Origin: Paractinoplanes atraurantiacus
GTDB taxonomy: Bacteria; Actinomycetota; Actinomycetes; Mycobacteriales; Micromonosporaceae
Reading direction: 5' to 3'
NCBI RefSeq assembly: GCF_900215205.1
Contig: NZ_OBDY01000016.1
Location: forward strand, 77,597 to 141,596
DNA length: 64,000 nt
Within the stretch, counting starts at the first letter, position 1. The number at the start of each line of letters is the position of its first letter. The position numbers and the translations under genes are program-made. The notes beneath the pieces were generated by a model. That model was not told where the DNA came from. It made no database searches and saw only the letters and a list, made by a program, of their open reading frames with translations. Positions 34,811 through 43,251 of the stretch are shown here, in pieces.

Positions 34811-35830
34811 TCAGGACGGCGGGGCGGTGGACCCTCGCTCCACGAGGGACGCGGACAGCAGGACCGTGCGCACGGGCGCGAGCGGTGACTGAATTCGTTC
34901 CATGAGCTGGGACACCGCGGCCTCGCCCAGCGCCACCGTGTCCTGCCGCACCGCGGTCACCCCGGGCGTCACCATGCTCATCCACGGAACGTCGTCGAAC
35001 GACACCAGGCTGAGCCGGCCGGGCACCGCCAGCCCCAGCTCCGCGGCCGTGCGGAACGCCGCCTCGGCCAGCACGTTGTTGGCCGCGAAGACCGCGGTCG
35101 GCGGATCGGGGCGGGTCAGCAGCGCGCGGATCTCGACCCGCGCCGCCTCGACGTCCCAGCCCGCCGTCACCACCAGCGACTCGTCCAGCGGCAGCCCGGC
35201 CGCGGCGAAGGCGGACCGGTAGCCGGCGAGCCTGTCCCGCCCGGTCGTCCAGTGCATCTCGTCGATGACCAGCGCGATGCGCCGATGACCGATCTCGATC
35301 AGCCGCTGGGTGACCCGCTGAGCGGCGCTGCCGTTGTCGACCAGCACGGCGTCGCAGGCGCCGGCCGAGAACTGCCGGTCGACCTCGACCACCGGGATCC
35401 GCTGCCGGCTCAGATAGGCGCCGAGCTCGGCCGAGACCGGGGTGACGATGACGCCGGCGACCCGCAGCGCCACGAACGTCTCGGCCGCCTCGGCCTCCAG
35501 CCCGCTCGAGCCGCCGTCGTCGGCCAGCATCATCGTGTACCGCCGCTTGCGGGCCTGCTGGCTGATGCCGGCGGCCAGCCCGGCGTAGAACGGGTTGTTC
35601 AGGTCGGACAGCAGCACACCGATCGACTGGCTGGCCTGCCGGCGCAGGTGGCGGGCGGTCGCGTCGGGCACGTAGCCGAGGTCGTGGGCGACCGCGCGGA
35701 CCCGGTCGCGCACCTGCGGCGCGACGTAGCCGTGGCCGGTCAGCGCCCGCGACGCGGTCGACCGGGAGACACCGGCCGCCTCGGCCACCTCCCGGATGGT
35801 GGCCCGGCGCGCCACTCCCTCAGCCGTCAC
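34811..35830 (-). CDS. LacI-family transcriptional regulator
   Basis: A 339-residue repressor. The helix-turn-helix and hinge are ATIREVAEAAGVSRSTASRA and YVPDATARHLRRQASQSIGV. The periplasmic-binding-protein-like effector domain follows (LLSDLNNPFYAGLAAGISQQ, DAVLVDNGSAAQRVTQRLIE, AVFAANNVLAEAAFRTAAEL). GTG 35830 is the start. It overlaps the end of the upstream MBL gene by 11 bp. Three matching operators at 30112, 34756 and 37675 bracket the locus, so it probably governs importer, mannosidase/kinase and MBL units in response to a sugar or sugar phosphate. Confidence 0.94.
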   Translation of the reverse strand: MTAEGVARRATIREVAEAAGVSRSTASRALTGHGYVAPQVRDRVRAVAHDLGYVPDATARHLRRQASQSIGVLLSDLNNPFYAGLAAGISQQARKRRYTMMLADDGGSSGLEAEAAETFVALRVAGVIVTPVSAELGAYLSRQRIPVVEVDRQFSAGACDAVLVDNGSAAQRVTQRLIEIGHRRIALVIDEMHWTTGRDRLAGYRSAFAAAGLPLDESLVVTAGWDVEAARVEIRALLTRPDPPTAVFAANNVLAEAAFRTAAELGLAVPGRLSLVSFDDVPWMSMVTPGVTAVRQDTVALGEAAVSQLMERIQSPLAPVRTVLLSASLVERGSTAPPS

Positions 35831-37667
35831 GTCGCCCTCGCTCCCTCACGTCCACGATCGCCTCGGTGTGCTGACCCAGGTGAAGGGGGCCGATGCTGAC
35901 GTCGGCGGCCAGCCGGGCCCGGCGCCGCGGCGGGCCGGTCGTCACCTCGATCACCGCCTCCTCGCGGCCCAGCGGGGGAAGGGAGATCGTCGCCACGTCC
36001 GGCACGGCCACCCACCCTACCGGCAGCACCATTCTGATCACGGCCTTCCGCACGGCGTCCAGGGGGTTGATCACCTGCACGCGCAGGCGCACGACGGCAC
36101 CAGTCTCCGCTCGCGTGTAATAGGGCGCAATCCTGGCCATCACCCCGTCCGGGCCGGCGTCGAGCTCCGCCAGCGGCAGCAGCTCGCGGTGCAGCCGGTC
36201 CTGCTCGGCGGCCTCGCCGGCGACCAGCGCGAAGTACTCCTCGTCGACCCAGCGCGCCGGCCAGTGCCCGAAGATCATCAGCTGGGGCGCGACCGCCCGG
36301 TAGAGCCGTGCGCAGGCCTGGTAGTCGCCGAGCCGGAAACGGTTGCGGTACTGGTAGTTCAGCACCTCCCGCGGTCCACCGGCGGCGCCCATGCCCACCT
36401 GCTGATCACCCGTGGCCAGCACCTTCACGCCGTCCACGACGAACTCGTAGGCCGCCTGGTAGAGCGTGTGCCCCGGCAGGTCGTGCACCGTGATCTCGTA
36501 CTCGCGCCAGCGGACCGTGCCGCCGAGCGGGAGCCGCCGGTCGACCGGGATCGGGTCGAACCACGTACAGGGAAGATCCTGGTCCATCGGCGCCTCGAGG
36601 ATGTCGGCGACGTGCTCGGGCGCCCACACCTGTGTCCCCTCCACGTCGCGCAGCAGGTTCAGGCCGGCCACGTGATCGTCGTGGTAATGGGTCGGCAGCG
36701 CCACCTCGATCGACGTCACGCCGTAGCGCCGGCGCAGCGCCGGCAGCGAGCCCAGCCAGGGCCGGCGGGAGGCCCGGTCGCCGCCGGGCGGCAGACCGGT
36801 CTGCATGTCGTAGCCGTAATCGATCAGCAGCGCCGCCCCGGTCTCCGAGATCAGCACGTAGCTGCACGCGCTCCCGGTGCGGTTCTGCAGCAGGTGGCGG
36901 GTCAGCTCGAGGAAGGGACTGTCCAGCCAGTCGGTCAGGTCCCAGGGGTACGGGCGGCGCGAGTCCACATAGCGGTTCATCCGCCCGGCCAGCAGCGTCA
37001 GCGCCGCGGCCGGTTCGCCGATCGGCTCGCCGTGCGACGGCAGGAGCAGATCGAGTTCCTGCTGTACGAGGGTGAGGCAGCTCAGCACCGTCATGGCCGG
37101 GCCCTCGTTCTCCACGTACGACCACTGGGTCGCGGCCAGCGACCACACCTTGCCGGGCGCGTAGATGAGGTCGCCGGTGAAGGCGATCCGCTGCCCGGCC
37201 CGCTCGATCACGTACGTCACCGACCCGGTCGTGTGTCCCGGCGTCGGGTGCACCTCGACGGTCGTGCCCGCGTAGGCGCGGCGGCGGTGCTCGGGCACCA
37301 CGTCGTGCACGGGCACGCTCTCGAGCAGGGAGAACTTGTCCTGCCGGAGGTTGTAGTCGTTGCGCAGGGTGCGGCCCTGCCACATCTCCTCGACGTCGTC
37401 GAACAGTTCGCGCTCGGCCGGCGGCACGTGCAGCCGCACCCCCTCGGCCGCGGCCCACCGCAGGCCCTGGGCCTGGTCGCGATGGTGGTGGGTCATCAGC
37501 ACGTCGGTGATCCGGTCGACGCCCATGGCGGCCAGGTGCTCGAAGGCCCGCCCGGACCCGAAGTCGATCGCCACGGCGGTCCGGCTGCCACCGGGATCGG
37601 CGATCACGTAGACGTTGCAGGTGTCGGCGACCCGGAAGACGCCGGGTGCGATCTCGGCGAAGGGCAT
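35820..37667 (-). CDS. Protein with two metallo-beta-lactamase domains
   Basis: A 615-residue protein with two MBL-fold domains in one chain. The first has VLMTHHHRDQAQG (about residue 55) with HPTPGHTTGSV and FTGDLIY. The second has VALPTHYHDDHVAGL (about 335) with HDLPGHTLYQ and LATGDQQ. A beta-rich C-terminal domain of about 110 residues follows. Both metal sites look intact (first site HxHxRD rather than HxHxDH). Role unknown; position suggests processing of a sugar lactone or ester. The ATG 37667 has no ribosome site and lies eight bases after operator copy 3, so a leaderless message is possible. Confidence 0.8.
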   Translation of the reverse strand: MPFAEIAPGVFRVADTCNVYVIADPGGSRTAVAIDFGSGRAFEHLAAMGVDRITDVLMTHHHRDQAQGLRWAAAEGVRLHVPPAERELFDDVEEMWQGRTLRNDYNLRQDKFSLLESVPVHDVVPEHRRRAYAGTTVEVHPTPGHTTGSVTYVIERAGQRIAFTGDLIYAPGKVWSLAATQWSYVENEGPAMTVLSCLTLVQQELDLLLPSHGEPIGEPAAALTLLAGRMNRYVDSRRPYPWDLTDWLDSPFLELTRHLLQNRTGSACSYVLISETGAALLIDYGYDMQTGLPPGGDRASRRPWLGSLPALRRRYGVTSIEVALPTHYHDDHVAGLNLLRDVEGTQVWAPEHVADILEAPMDQDLPCTWFDPIPVDRRLPLGGTVRWREYEITVHDLPGHTLYQAAYEFVVDGVKVLATGDQQVGMGAAGGPREVLNYQYRNRFRLGDYQACARLYRAVAPQLMIFGHWPARWVDEEYFALVAGEAAEQDRLHRELLPLAELDAGPDGVMARIAPYYTRAETGAVVRLRVQVINPLDAVRKAVIRMVLPVGWVAVPDVATISLPPLGREEAVIEVTTGPPRRRARLAADVSIGPLHLGQHTEAIVDVRERGRRDG

Positions 37668-37674
37668 GCCGATA

Positions 37675-37688
37675 TGGTATCGATTCCA
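37675..37688. promoter_or_regulatory. LacI-type operator, copy 3
   Basis: TGGTATCGATTCCA, matching copy 2 at 12 of 14 positions with the two changes placed symmetrically. It lies eight bases before the MBL gene start and just beyond the glycosidase stop. It marks the MBL-LacI pair as a separate unit under the same repressor, including autoregulation. Confidence 0.7.
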
Positions 37689-37704
37689 CAAAAGGGCGCC
37701 GTCT

Positions 37705-39513
37705 CTACAGTGGATTCGCGCGGTACGACTCCCAGGTGCGCGCCACGAGCCGGAGGTCGTCACCGGTGAGCGCCTCGCCGGAACGGTCGAGGCGCTCGGC
37801 GTAGTACAGGGCCGGCACGCCCAGCCGCGCCTGCGCCTCGACGTAGGCGCGCCACTGGGCGCGATCGGCGATCGGCCACTGGTCGGTGTCGATCAAGTGG
37901 TCCGGGAGGCAGGCTCTCACCACCGCATGCCGGAAGGCCAGCTGATCGACGGCGGGCACCTCCGCCCCGGCCGGGTCGCGTTCGAGGATGTCGTTGAGCC
38001 TGATCATGTCGCTGACGTCGCCGAACCCCGGATGCGGAGCGTGGGTGACCACCAGCGCGCCCGGCTTGGCGCTCTTGGCCGCGCGGTGGATCGTCGCGAG
38101 CATCAGGTGCAGCAGCGCGATCCCCCACGGCGCGCCGGGCGGCGCGCCCGGCCGGCGCAGGGCCCGGCCGGACGGCGCCCGCTGGGTGAAGTCGATCTTG
38201 AAGCCGTCCGCGTCCAGCCCGTCCGGCCCCAGCAGCCGCCGGACGATCCCGGCCAGCCGGTCCCGATAGGCCGGACTGCCCGGATCGGCCGCGACGGGTG
38301 TGCCGGCCGGGTCGGTGACACACTCGTCCGCCGGCAGGCCGGCCGGATCCCAGGCCTTCCACCAGAGCAGCACCCGCTGACCGGCCGCGTGCCGCTCGGC
38401 GATCCACTCGCGCAGGCCGGGCCAGCGGCTCCCATCCGGTTCGCCGGTGCCGTACGCGAGCTGCCACCGATCGTCGACCACGACCGTGCCCGGGACGACA
38501 CCGTGCCGCGCGAGCCGCGCCAGCCATCCGTCGTAGCGGTCCCGCCGCGACATCTCGAACGCCGTGGTCACGCCGGCCGGCACCACCGCCGGGCCCAGAT
38601 CCCGCAGGTGATAGGGGTGCGAGGTGGGCTGCCCGGGAATCGGCGCGGCGGCGCACTGGGCACCCCAGCCGCAGAAGATCGGCTCCCGCCACCACGCGGG
38701 CCGCTCGCCCGGGTCCCGGGCCGGGGCGACGTCCTCCCGGTGGCGCTGCAGGGCCTGCCACGGGCCGGCGGCGCGGCGCAGCACCACGCGCGGCGTCTCG
38801 AAGACCCCGCCGGCCCTCGTCCGCCCTTCGTAGTCGGCCACCAGGAGGAAGCCGCCGTCGAGCGGGTCGTAGCGCAGCGCCGGGAACCGCAGATCCCGCA
38901 CGTCGCCGGCCAGTCCCGCGCTCAGCACGCCGCCGCCCGGCCGCTGGAACACCAGGCACAGGGGCGGCGGCGAGAAGACGGCGTTCAGCCGCCCGGCGCA
39001 GGCGTCACCGACGATGCCGAGCGAGGCCGCGCTGTCCGCGGGGCGCTCGGCCCGCACCGGCTCGGCCGGCGTGGGCACGAAGAGGGTGGTGAACTCGATC
39101 GAGGACCGGAACACGCCGCAGGCGCCGTCGGGCAGCGTCGCCCGCCCGCCGAGCAGCCGGACCTCGCCGAGCGGGCCGGAGCCGCGGACCCGGGCCCGCA
39201 CCTCGACCCTGTCCTCGAAGCAGCGGAACAGGACGCTCTTGGCCTCCCAGGCCGGCGACGCCATGGCGACGTCGAACTCGGCCACGCGAGGCCCCGCGGC
39301 GGCGTCGAGGGGTTCGGTGCGCAGGGTGACCCGGGGCCGGCCGTACGAGTCGTCCGGCGCGTCCGCCCGGTCCACCGAGGCGAGCAGGCTCAGCCGTGAC
39401 CAGATCCGCCCGTCCGGGTCGGCCAGCACCGCGACCAGCTCCGGCACACGCACGTGCAGCACGTATTCGGCGGCGGTGACGGTCCAGGTGCCGTCGCCCT
39501 CGGTGATCCGCAT
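37705..39513 (-). CDS. TIM-barrel glycosidase, GH36/GH31-like
   Basis: A 602-residue protein with an N-terminal beta-sandwich of about 270 residues and a C-terminal (beta/alpha)8-type domain. VVDDRWQLAYGTGEPDGSRW, RVLLWWKAWDP and DADGFKIDFTQR are typical of retaining alpha-glycosidases of the GH31/GH36 type. The Asp in KID near residue 441 would be the nucleophile. The acid/base is not certain (perhaps in DMIRLNDILE). No signal peptide. It follows the FGGY kinase by 10 bp on the same strand. The exact family cannot be settled by eye. Confidence 0.75.
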   Translation of the reverse strand: MRITEGDGTWTVTAAEYVLHVRVPELVAVLADPDGRIWSRLSLLASVDRADAPDDSYGRPRVTLRTEPLDAAAGPRVAEFDVAMASPAWEAKSVLFRCFEDRVEVRARVRGSGPLGEVRLLGGRATLPDGACGVFRSSIEFTTLFVPTPAEPVRAERPADSAASLGIVGDACAGRLNAVFSPPPLCLVFQRPGGGVLSAGLAGDVRDLRFPALRYDPLDGGFLLVADYEGRTRAGGVFETPRVVLRRAAGPWQALQRHREDVAPARDPGERPAWWREPIFCGWGAQCAAAPIPGQPTSHPYHLRDLGPAVVPAGVTTAFEMSRRDRYDGWLARLARHGVVPGTVVVDDRWQLAYGTGEPDGSRWPGLREWIAERHAAGQRVLLWWKAWDPAGLPADECVTDPAGTPVAADPGSPAYRDRLAGIVRRLLGPDGLDADGFKIDFTQRAPSGRALRRPGAPPGAPWGIALLHLMLATIHRAAKSAKPGALVVTHAPHPGFGDVSDMIRLNDILERDPAGAEVPAVDQLAFRHAVVRACLPDHLIDTDQWPIADRAQWRAYVEAQARLGVPALYYAERLDRSGEALTGDDLRLVARTWESYRANPL

Positions 39514-39523
39514 GGTCCGGCGC

Positions 39524-40957
39524 TCAGCTCCCCGACCGGCCGCCGGCCGCGCCGACGAAACGCTCGAACATGGCGTCGTAGACGGCACCCCCGCCCGGCA
39601 CGGGCTCGGACGGCACAGCCGGCAGGCTCCGGTGGCCGGCGCGGGCCAGGGCGAGGAGCGCCGCTCCGCTGGCGACCGTCTCCGGCTCGGACACCAGGCG
39701 CAGGCCGCCGGGAAGGGTGCGGGCCTTGACGCGTACCCAGGAAGGGTTGGCCGCGACCGGCCCGCCGAAGAGGAAGACCGCCGGGGACACCGGCTCGGCG
39801 GCGAGCCGGAGCTGCTCGGCCAGCATCCACCGCGTGTGCAGGCTGAGCCCTTCCAGCAGGGCCTTGGCCAGCAGAGCGGAGCGGTGCTCCGGCCGCCGGC
39901 CCACGACCCGCAGCCGCGCACCGGGATCGGGGGCGGGAGTCTGCCGGCCCGCGAGATAGGGCAGCACGATGACACCGGTCGGCTCGTTCCCGAGCGCCGG
40001 GACCGCGGCGAAGGGGTCCGCGCCCGCCGCCTCGTGCTCCCGCCACCAGGCGATCGCGGCGCCGGCGCTGGCCGAGCCGGCGAGCAGAGCCCGGTGGACG
40101 CCCTCGACGGTGACCACGGCGCTCATCCCGGCCCGGCCGGCGGCGACGGGATCCGGGTGAGCGCCGGCCACCGTCATGACGGCCTCGGCCGTGCCCACCG
40201 AGTCGGCGACGTCGCCCGGCGCGCGCACCCCGCACGCGTACGCGCCGACCTGATGATCGTGTCCCGCCACCACGACCGGCGTTCCCGCCCTCAGCCCGCA
40301 GGCCACGAACGCGGCGTCGCGCACCACGCCCGCGATCTCGCCGGGGGCGGCGACGGCCGGGAGTTGCGCGGGACGCAGGCCGACCTCGGCGAGCAGATCG
40401 GCGTCGAAGGTCCCGGCGAGCGGCTCCCCCGCCGCCGGCAGGCGGTAGGCCATGGTGCGCCCGGCGAGGGTGTGATCAGTGGCGAGCCGCCCGGTGAGCT
40501 GGAGACAGGCCAGGTCGGCCGCGCCCGACCACGCCGCCATCGCCTCCCACTCCGAAGGCCGGTGCGCGCGCAACCAGGCCAGCTTGGCCAGCGGCACCTT
40601 GGCGCTGGGCCGCACACCGGTGGCCCCGATCAGCTGTTCCCGCCCGAGCCGCCGGGCCAGGGCGTCCGCCGCCGCGCCCGCTTCCGGCTCGTGCCACCGC
40701 AGCCACGGCCCCAGCGGCTCCCCGGAAGCGTCCAGCGGCACCCCGGTCTCGGCCATCGAGGCGATGCCGACCGCGTCCGGAGCGGCGCGTCCGTCCAGCA
40801 CCCGCCCGATCAGCCCGGCCAGCGTGCCCTTCAGCTCTCCCGGCTCCGGCGTGGGCGCCGACGCGACCGCCGGCACCCTCGGCGCCTGCCCGCCGGCGTC
40901 GACGAGCGCCACCTTGGTGTTGGTGGTCCCGATGTCGATGCCGAGCGCGTATGGCAC
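39524..40957 (-). CDS. FGGY-family sugar kinase
   Basis: A 477-residue carbohydrate kinase with the N-terminal phosphate loop ALGIDIGTTNTKVALVD, IRWHE-like LRWHEPEAGAAADALARRLG, and the ATP-site region DVADSVGTAEAVMTVAG. The late glycine-rich FLFGGPVAANPSWVRVKA replaces the usual TGGxA motif. The sugar is probably released by the neighbouring glycosidase. GTG 40957 starts only four bases after the thioredoxin stop. It shares an AAGG with it, so the two are probably on one transcript. Confidence 0.88.
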   Translation of the reverse strand: MPYALGIDIGTTNTKVALVDAGGQAPRVPAVASAPTPEPGELKGTLAGLIGRVLDGRAAPDAVGIASMAETGVPLDASGEPLGPWLRWHEPEAGAAADALARRLGREQLIGATGVRPSAKVPLAKLAWLRAHRPSEWEAMAAWSGAADLACLQLTGRLATDHTLAGRTMAYRLPAAGEPLAGTFDADLLAEVGLRPAQLPAVAAPGEIAGVVRDAAFVACGLRAGTPVVVAGHDHQVGAYACGVRAPGDVADSVGTAEAVMTVAGAHPDPVAAGRAGMSAVVTVEGVHRALLAGSASAGAAIAWWREHEAAGADPFAAVPALGNEPTGVIVLPYLAGRQTPAPDPGARLRVVGRRPEHRSALLAKALLEGLSLHTRWMLAEQLRLAAEPVSPAVFLFGGPVAANPSWVRVKARTLPGGLRLVSEPETVASGAALLALARAGHRSLPAVPSEPVPGGGAVYDAMFERFVGAAGGRSGS

Positions 40958-40961
40958 GGCC

Positions 40962-41321
40962 TTATGAAGCGGCGCCGAGCTTGGCCCGGACCTCGTCCAT
41001 GTCGAGCTCCTGGACCGCCGTGATGACCTTCTCCAGCGCGGCGCCGGGCAGGGCACCGGGCTCGGAGAAGACCATCACCCCGTCACGGAAGACCATCAGC
41101 GTCGGGATCGAGGAGATGCCGGCGATGGCCGACAGGCGCTCCTCGGCCTCGGTGTCCACCTTGGCGAAGGTGATGTCCGGGTGTTCGGTGCTGGCCTTCT
41201 CGTAGACCGGCGCGAAGCTGCGGCAGGGAGCGCACCAGTCGGCCCACCAGTCGACCAGCACGATGCCGTCGGTGGTCACCGTCTGCTGGAAGTTCTCTTT
41301 GGTCAGGTTCACCGTACTCAT
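40962..41321 (-). CDS. trxA: Thioredoxin
   Basis: A 119-residue thioredoxin with the redox motif WCAPC (about residue 31) in VLVDWWADWCAPCRSFAPVY and the cis-Pro in ISSIPTLMVFRDG. The FSEPGALPGAALEKVI tail is standard. ATG 41321 has AGGGG nine bases upstream. A further eight in-frame residues upstream are not needed. It reduces cytoplasmic disulfides. It sits at the head of the kinase-glycosidase unit, which may be fortuitous. Confidence 0.95.
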   Translation of the reverse strand: MSTVNLTKENFQQTVTTDGIVLVDWWADWCAPCRSFAPVYEKASTEHPDITFAKVDTEAEERLSAIAGISSIPTLMVFRDGVMVFSEPGALPGAALEKVITAVQELDMDEVRAKLGAAS

Positions 41322-41384
41322 GTGTGGTCCCCTTTCGTGGCGCACCGGCGGAACGACGGCCCCGCCAAGGAAATTCCCACACTT

Positions 41385-42602
41385 TCAGCGGTCGGTCAGC
41401 TCCTTGGCCAGGTGGTCGACGACGGCCCGGGCGTCGTCCTCGATGCCGTTGATGAACGACGAGCGGCGGCGGCGGAGCATGGGCAGGCCCAGGGCGTAGA
41501 GGCCGGGGGCGCCGGCCACGCCGCCCTCGTGGCGCAGGCGGCCCTTCTCGTCGACGACCGGGACGTCGAGCCAGCTGTAGTCGGGGCGAAAACCGGTGGC
41601 CCAGACGATGGTGCTGATCTCGCCGCCGTGAAGGTCGAGCTTGAGGCGCGTCGATGCGGGCACGGCGGTCGGCTCGAAATCCTTTGAAGGAGACAGGCCG
41701 GCCCACGAGTCGAAGCCGGCCAGCAGGCGCTTCATCTTCAGGTCGGCCAGCGAGCAGACGTTGCGCAGGCCGCCCGAGAACAGGGCCACCCCGTCGCGGA
41801 CGGCGGCCAGGCGGCCGACCAGCTCGACGCCCAGCCCGGTCAGCGTGTTCAGGTCGAGCGTGCTGCGATCAGGTGAGCCGATCAGCTGCGGTGAGGGCAG
41901 CCGGCGGGCCCGGTTCAGGTCGTCGATCTCGTCCCAGCGCTGGTCCCACACGCCGGAGGCGTCCATCCACCACAGGACGTCGCGGTCGCGGTGCAGCCGC
42001 GGGAGCCGGACGTGCTCGCCCACCGAAAGGACGACCGGGCGGCCCGACCGTTGCACCTCGGCCGCGAGCTGGACCCCGGTGGCCGAGGCGCCGACCACGA
42101 GCACGCCGCCCTCGGGCAGCTCGGACGGGCCGCGGTAGTCGAGCGGGGTCAGCTGCGTCAGGGACGCCGGCACCGCCGTACGGAAGGAAGGGGTTGTGGC
42201 GATGTTGCAAGCACCGCTGGCGATGACCAGGGACCGGCACTGAAGGTCGCCCTGACTGGTGGCGACGTGGTAGCCGTCGCCGGCCGGGCGCACGGAAAGC
42301 ACCGACGTCTGGGACCGCACGGGCGCGTCGATGACGCGGGCGAAGCGCGACACGAGGGACGCGACCTCGCCCGACGTCATGTAGCCGTCCGGGTCCGGGC
42401 CGTCGTAGTCGAGGCCGGGCAGGCGGCTCAGCCAGTTCGGGGTGAGCAGCCGCAGCGAGTCCCAGCGCTCGCGCCGCCACGAGTTGGCCACCTCGCCCCG
42501 CTCGAGGACGACGTGATCGACCGACCGGCCGCTGAGGAAGTGGCTCGCCGCCAGGCCGGCATGACCGGCGCCGACGACGACCGTGGTGACGCTTTCGATG
42601 AT
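41385..42602 (-). CDS. FAD/NAD(P)-dependent oxidoreductase, putative flavin monooxygenase
   Basis: About 405 residues. The FAD-binding strand VVVGAGHAGLAASHFL is present but lies upstream of the first usual start codon (GTG 42491). The only in-frame codons before it, after a stop near 42645, contain no ATG, GTG, TTG or CTG. I suggest an ATC start at 42602, which has GAGGCGGG about eight bases upstream. Further elements are GGVLVVGASATGVQLAAEVQ (NADPH site) and TIVWATGFRPDYSWLDVP. Similar to the CzcO/YUCCA-like group of FAD monooxygenases. Overlap-free with OsmC (10 bp apart). Confidence 0.8.
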   Translation of the reverse strand: MIESVTTVVVGAGHAGLAASHFLSGRSVDHVVLERGEVANSWRRERWDSLRLLTPNWLSRLPGLDYDGPDPDGYMTSGEVASLVSRFARVIDAPVRSQTSVLSVRPAGDGYHVATSQGDLQCRSLVIASGACNIATTPSFRTAVPASLTQLTPLDYRGPSELPEGGVLVVGASATGVQLAAEVQRSGRPVVLSVGEHVRLPRLHRDRDVLWWMDASGVWDQRWDEIDDLNRARRLPSPQLIGSPDRSTLDLNTLTGLGVELVGRLAAVRDGVALFSGGLRNVCSLADLKMKRLLAGFDSWAGLSPSKDFEPTAVPASTRLKLDLHGGEISTIVWATGFRPDYSWLDVPVVDEKGRLRHEGGVAGAPGLYALGLPMLRRRRSSFINGIEDDARAVVDHLAKELTDR

Positions 42603-42612
42603 TCGGCCCGCC

Positions 42613-43161
42613 TCAGGCGACCTCGACCGTGACGTTCGTGGGATTGGTCAAGGCGTCGTAGACCGCCGAGCGCTTCTGCGACTGGGCGACCAGCGCCTCG
42701 ATCTCCTCCTTGGAGGCGTCGGCGTTGATGTTGAAGGTGACCTTGACGTCGTTGAAGCCGTTGCGGACGTCGCTGTCGGCGCCGAGGATGCCGCGGATGT
42801 CGTGGGCGCCCTCGACCGTCGACTCGATCGAGCGGACCTGGATGCCGCGGTTCTGCGCGACCGAGGCCACGCCGGCGGTGAGGCAGCTGGCCAGGCCGAC
42901 GAGCAGGTATTCGATCGGGGTGATGCCGTTGTCCTCGGCCGCGAAGACCTCGGGGTGGTCGGCCGAGAAGACCGACTCCTTCTTGTGGGTCTGCTCCTGG
43001 CCGAGGCCGAAGAACTTCTGCACGGTGGCGGTGCTGTGCACGCCCTTCTCCCACTTGGAGGTGGCGCGCCAGGTGAACTGGGCGGCCTCGGGGGCGCCCT
43101 TGAGCGCCTCGCGCGCCTCGAGCAGCGCCTGCACGTTCACGCCGTTGTCGACTACCGTCAT
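42613..43161 (-). CDS. OsmC-family protein
   Basis: A 182-residue OsmC/Ohr-fold protein. GITPIEYLLVGLASCLTAGV holds the single conserved Cys after helix entry, and VEGAHDIRGILGADSDVRNG and FNDVKVTFNINADASKEEIE are typical. Only one of the two peroxidatic Cys of Ohr is visible, so it belongs to the one-Cys OsmC group of uncertain substrate. It lies 10 bp upstream of the FAD oxidoreductase on the same strand and is divergent from metX. A redox link with the neighbouring thioredoxin is possible. Confidence 0.87.
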   Translation of the reverse strand: MTVVDNGVNVQALLEAREALKGAPEAAQFTWRATSKWEKGVHSTATVQKFFGLGQEQTHKKESVFSADHPEVFAAEDNGITPIEYLLVGLASCLTAGVASVAQNRGIQVRSIESTVEGAHDIRGILGADSDVRNGFNDVKVTFNINADASKEEIEALVAQSQKRSAVYDALTNPTNVTVEVA

Positions 43162-43251
43162 GATCTAAATGCCCCTTTCAATACAAAGCCCATAGGGATT
43201 CCCGACAAACATACTGGCCTGCGCAGACGGCGTATAGATAGCATCTCCCGC

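Noticed and set aside
36406..37689. 427-codon frame within the MBL gene
   Set aside because: Arg/Ala-rich shadow in an alternative frame; the MBL frame has both metal motifs.
43162..43251. Possible SAM riboswitch before metX
   Set aside because: The gap to OsmC is only 90 bp and shows no aptamer landmarks; the TATAGAT hexamer leaves a very short leader.
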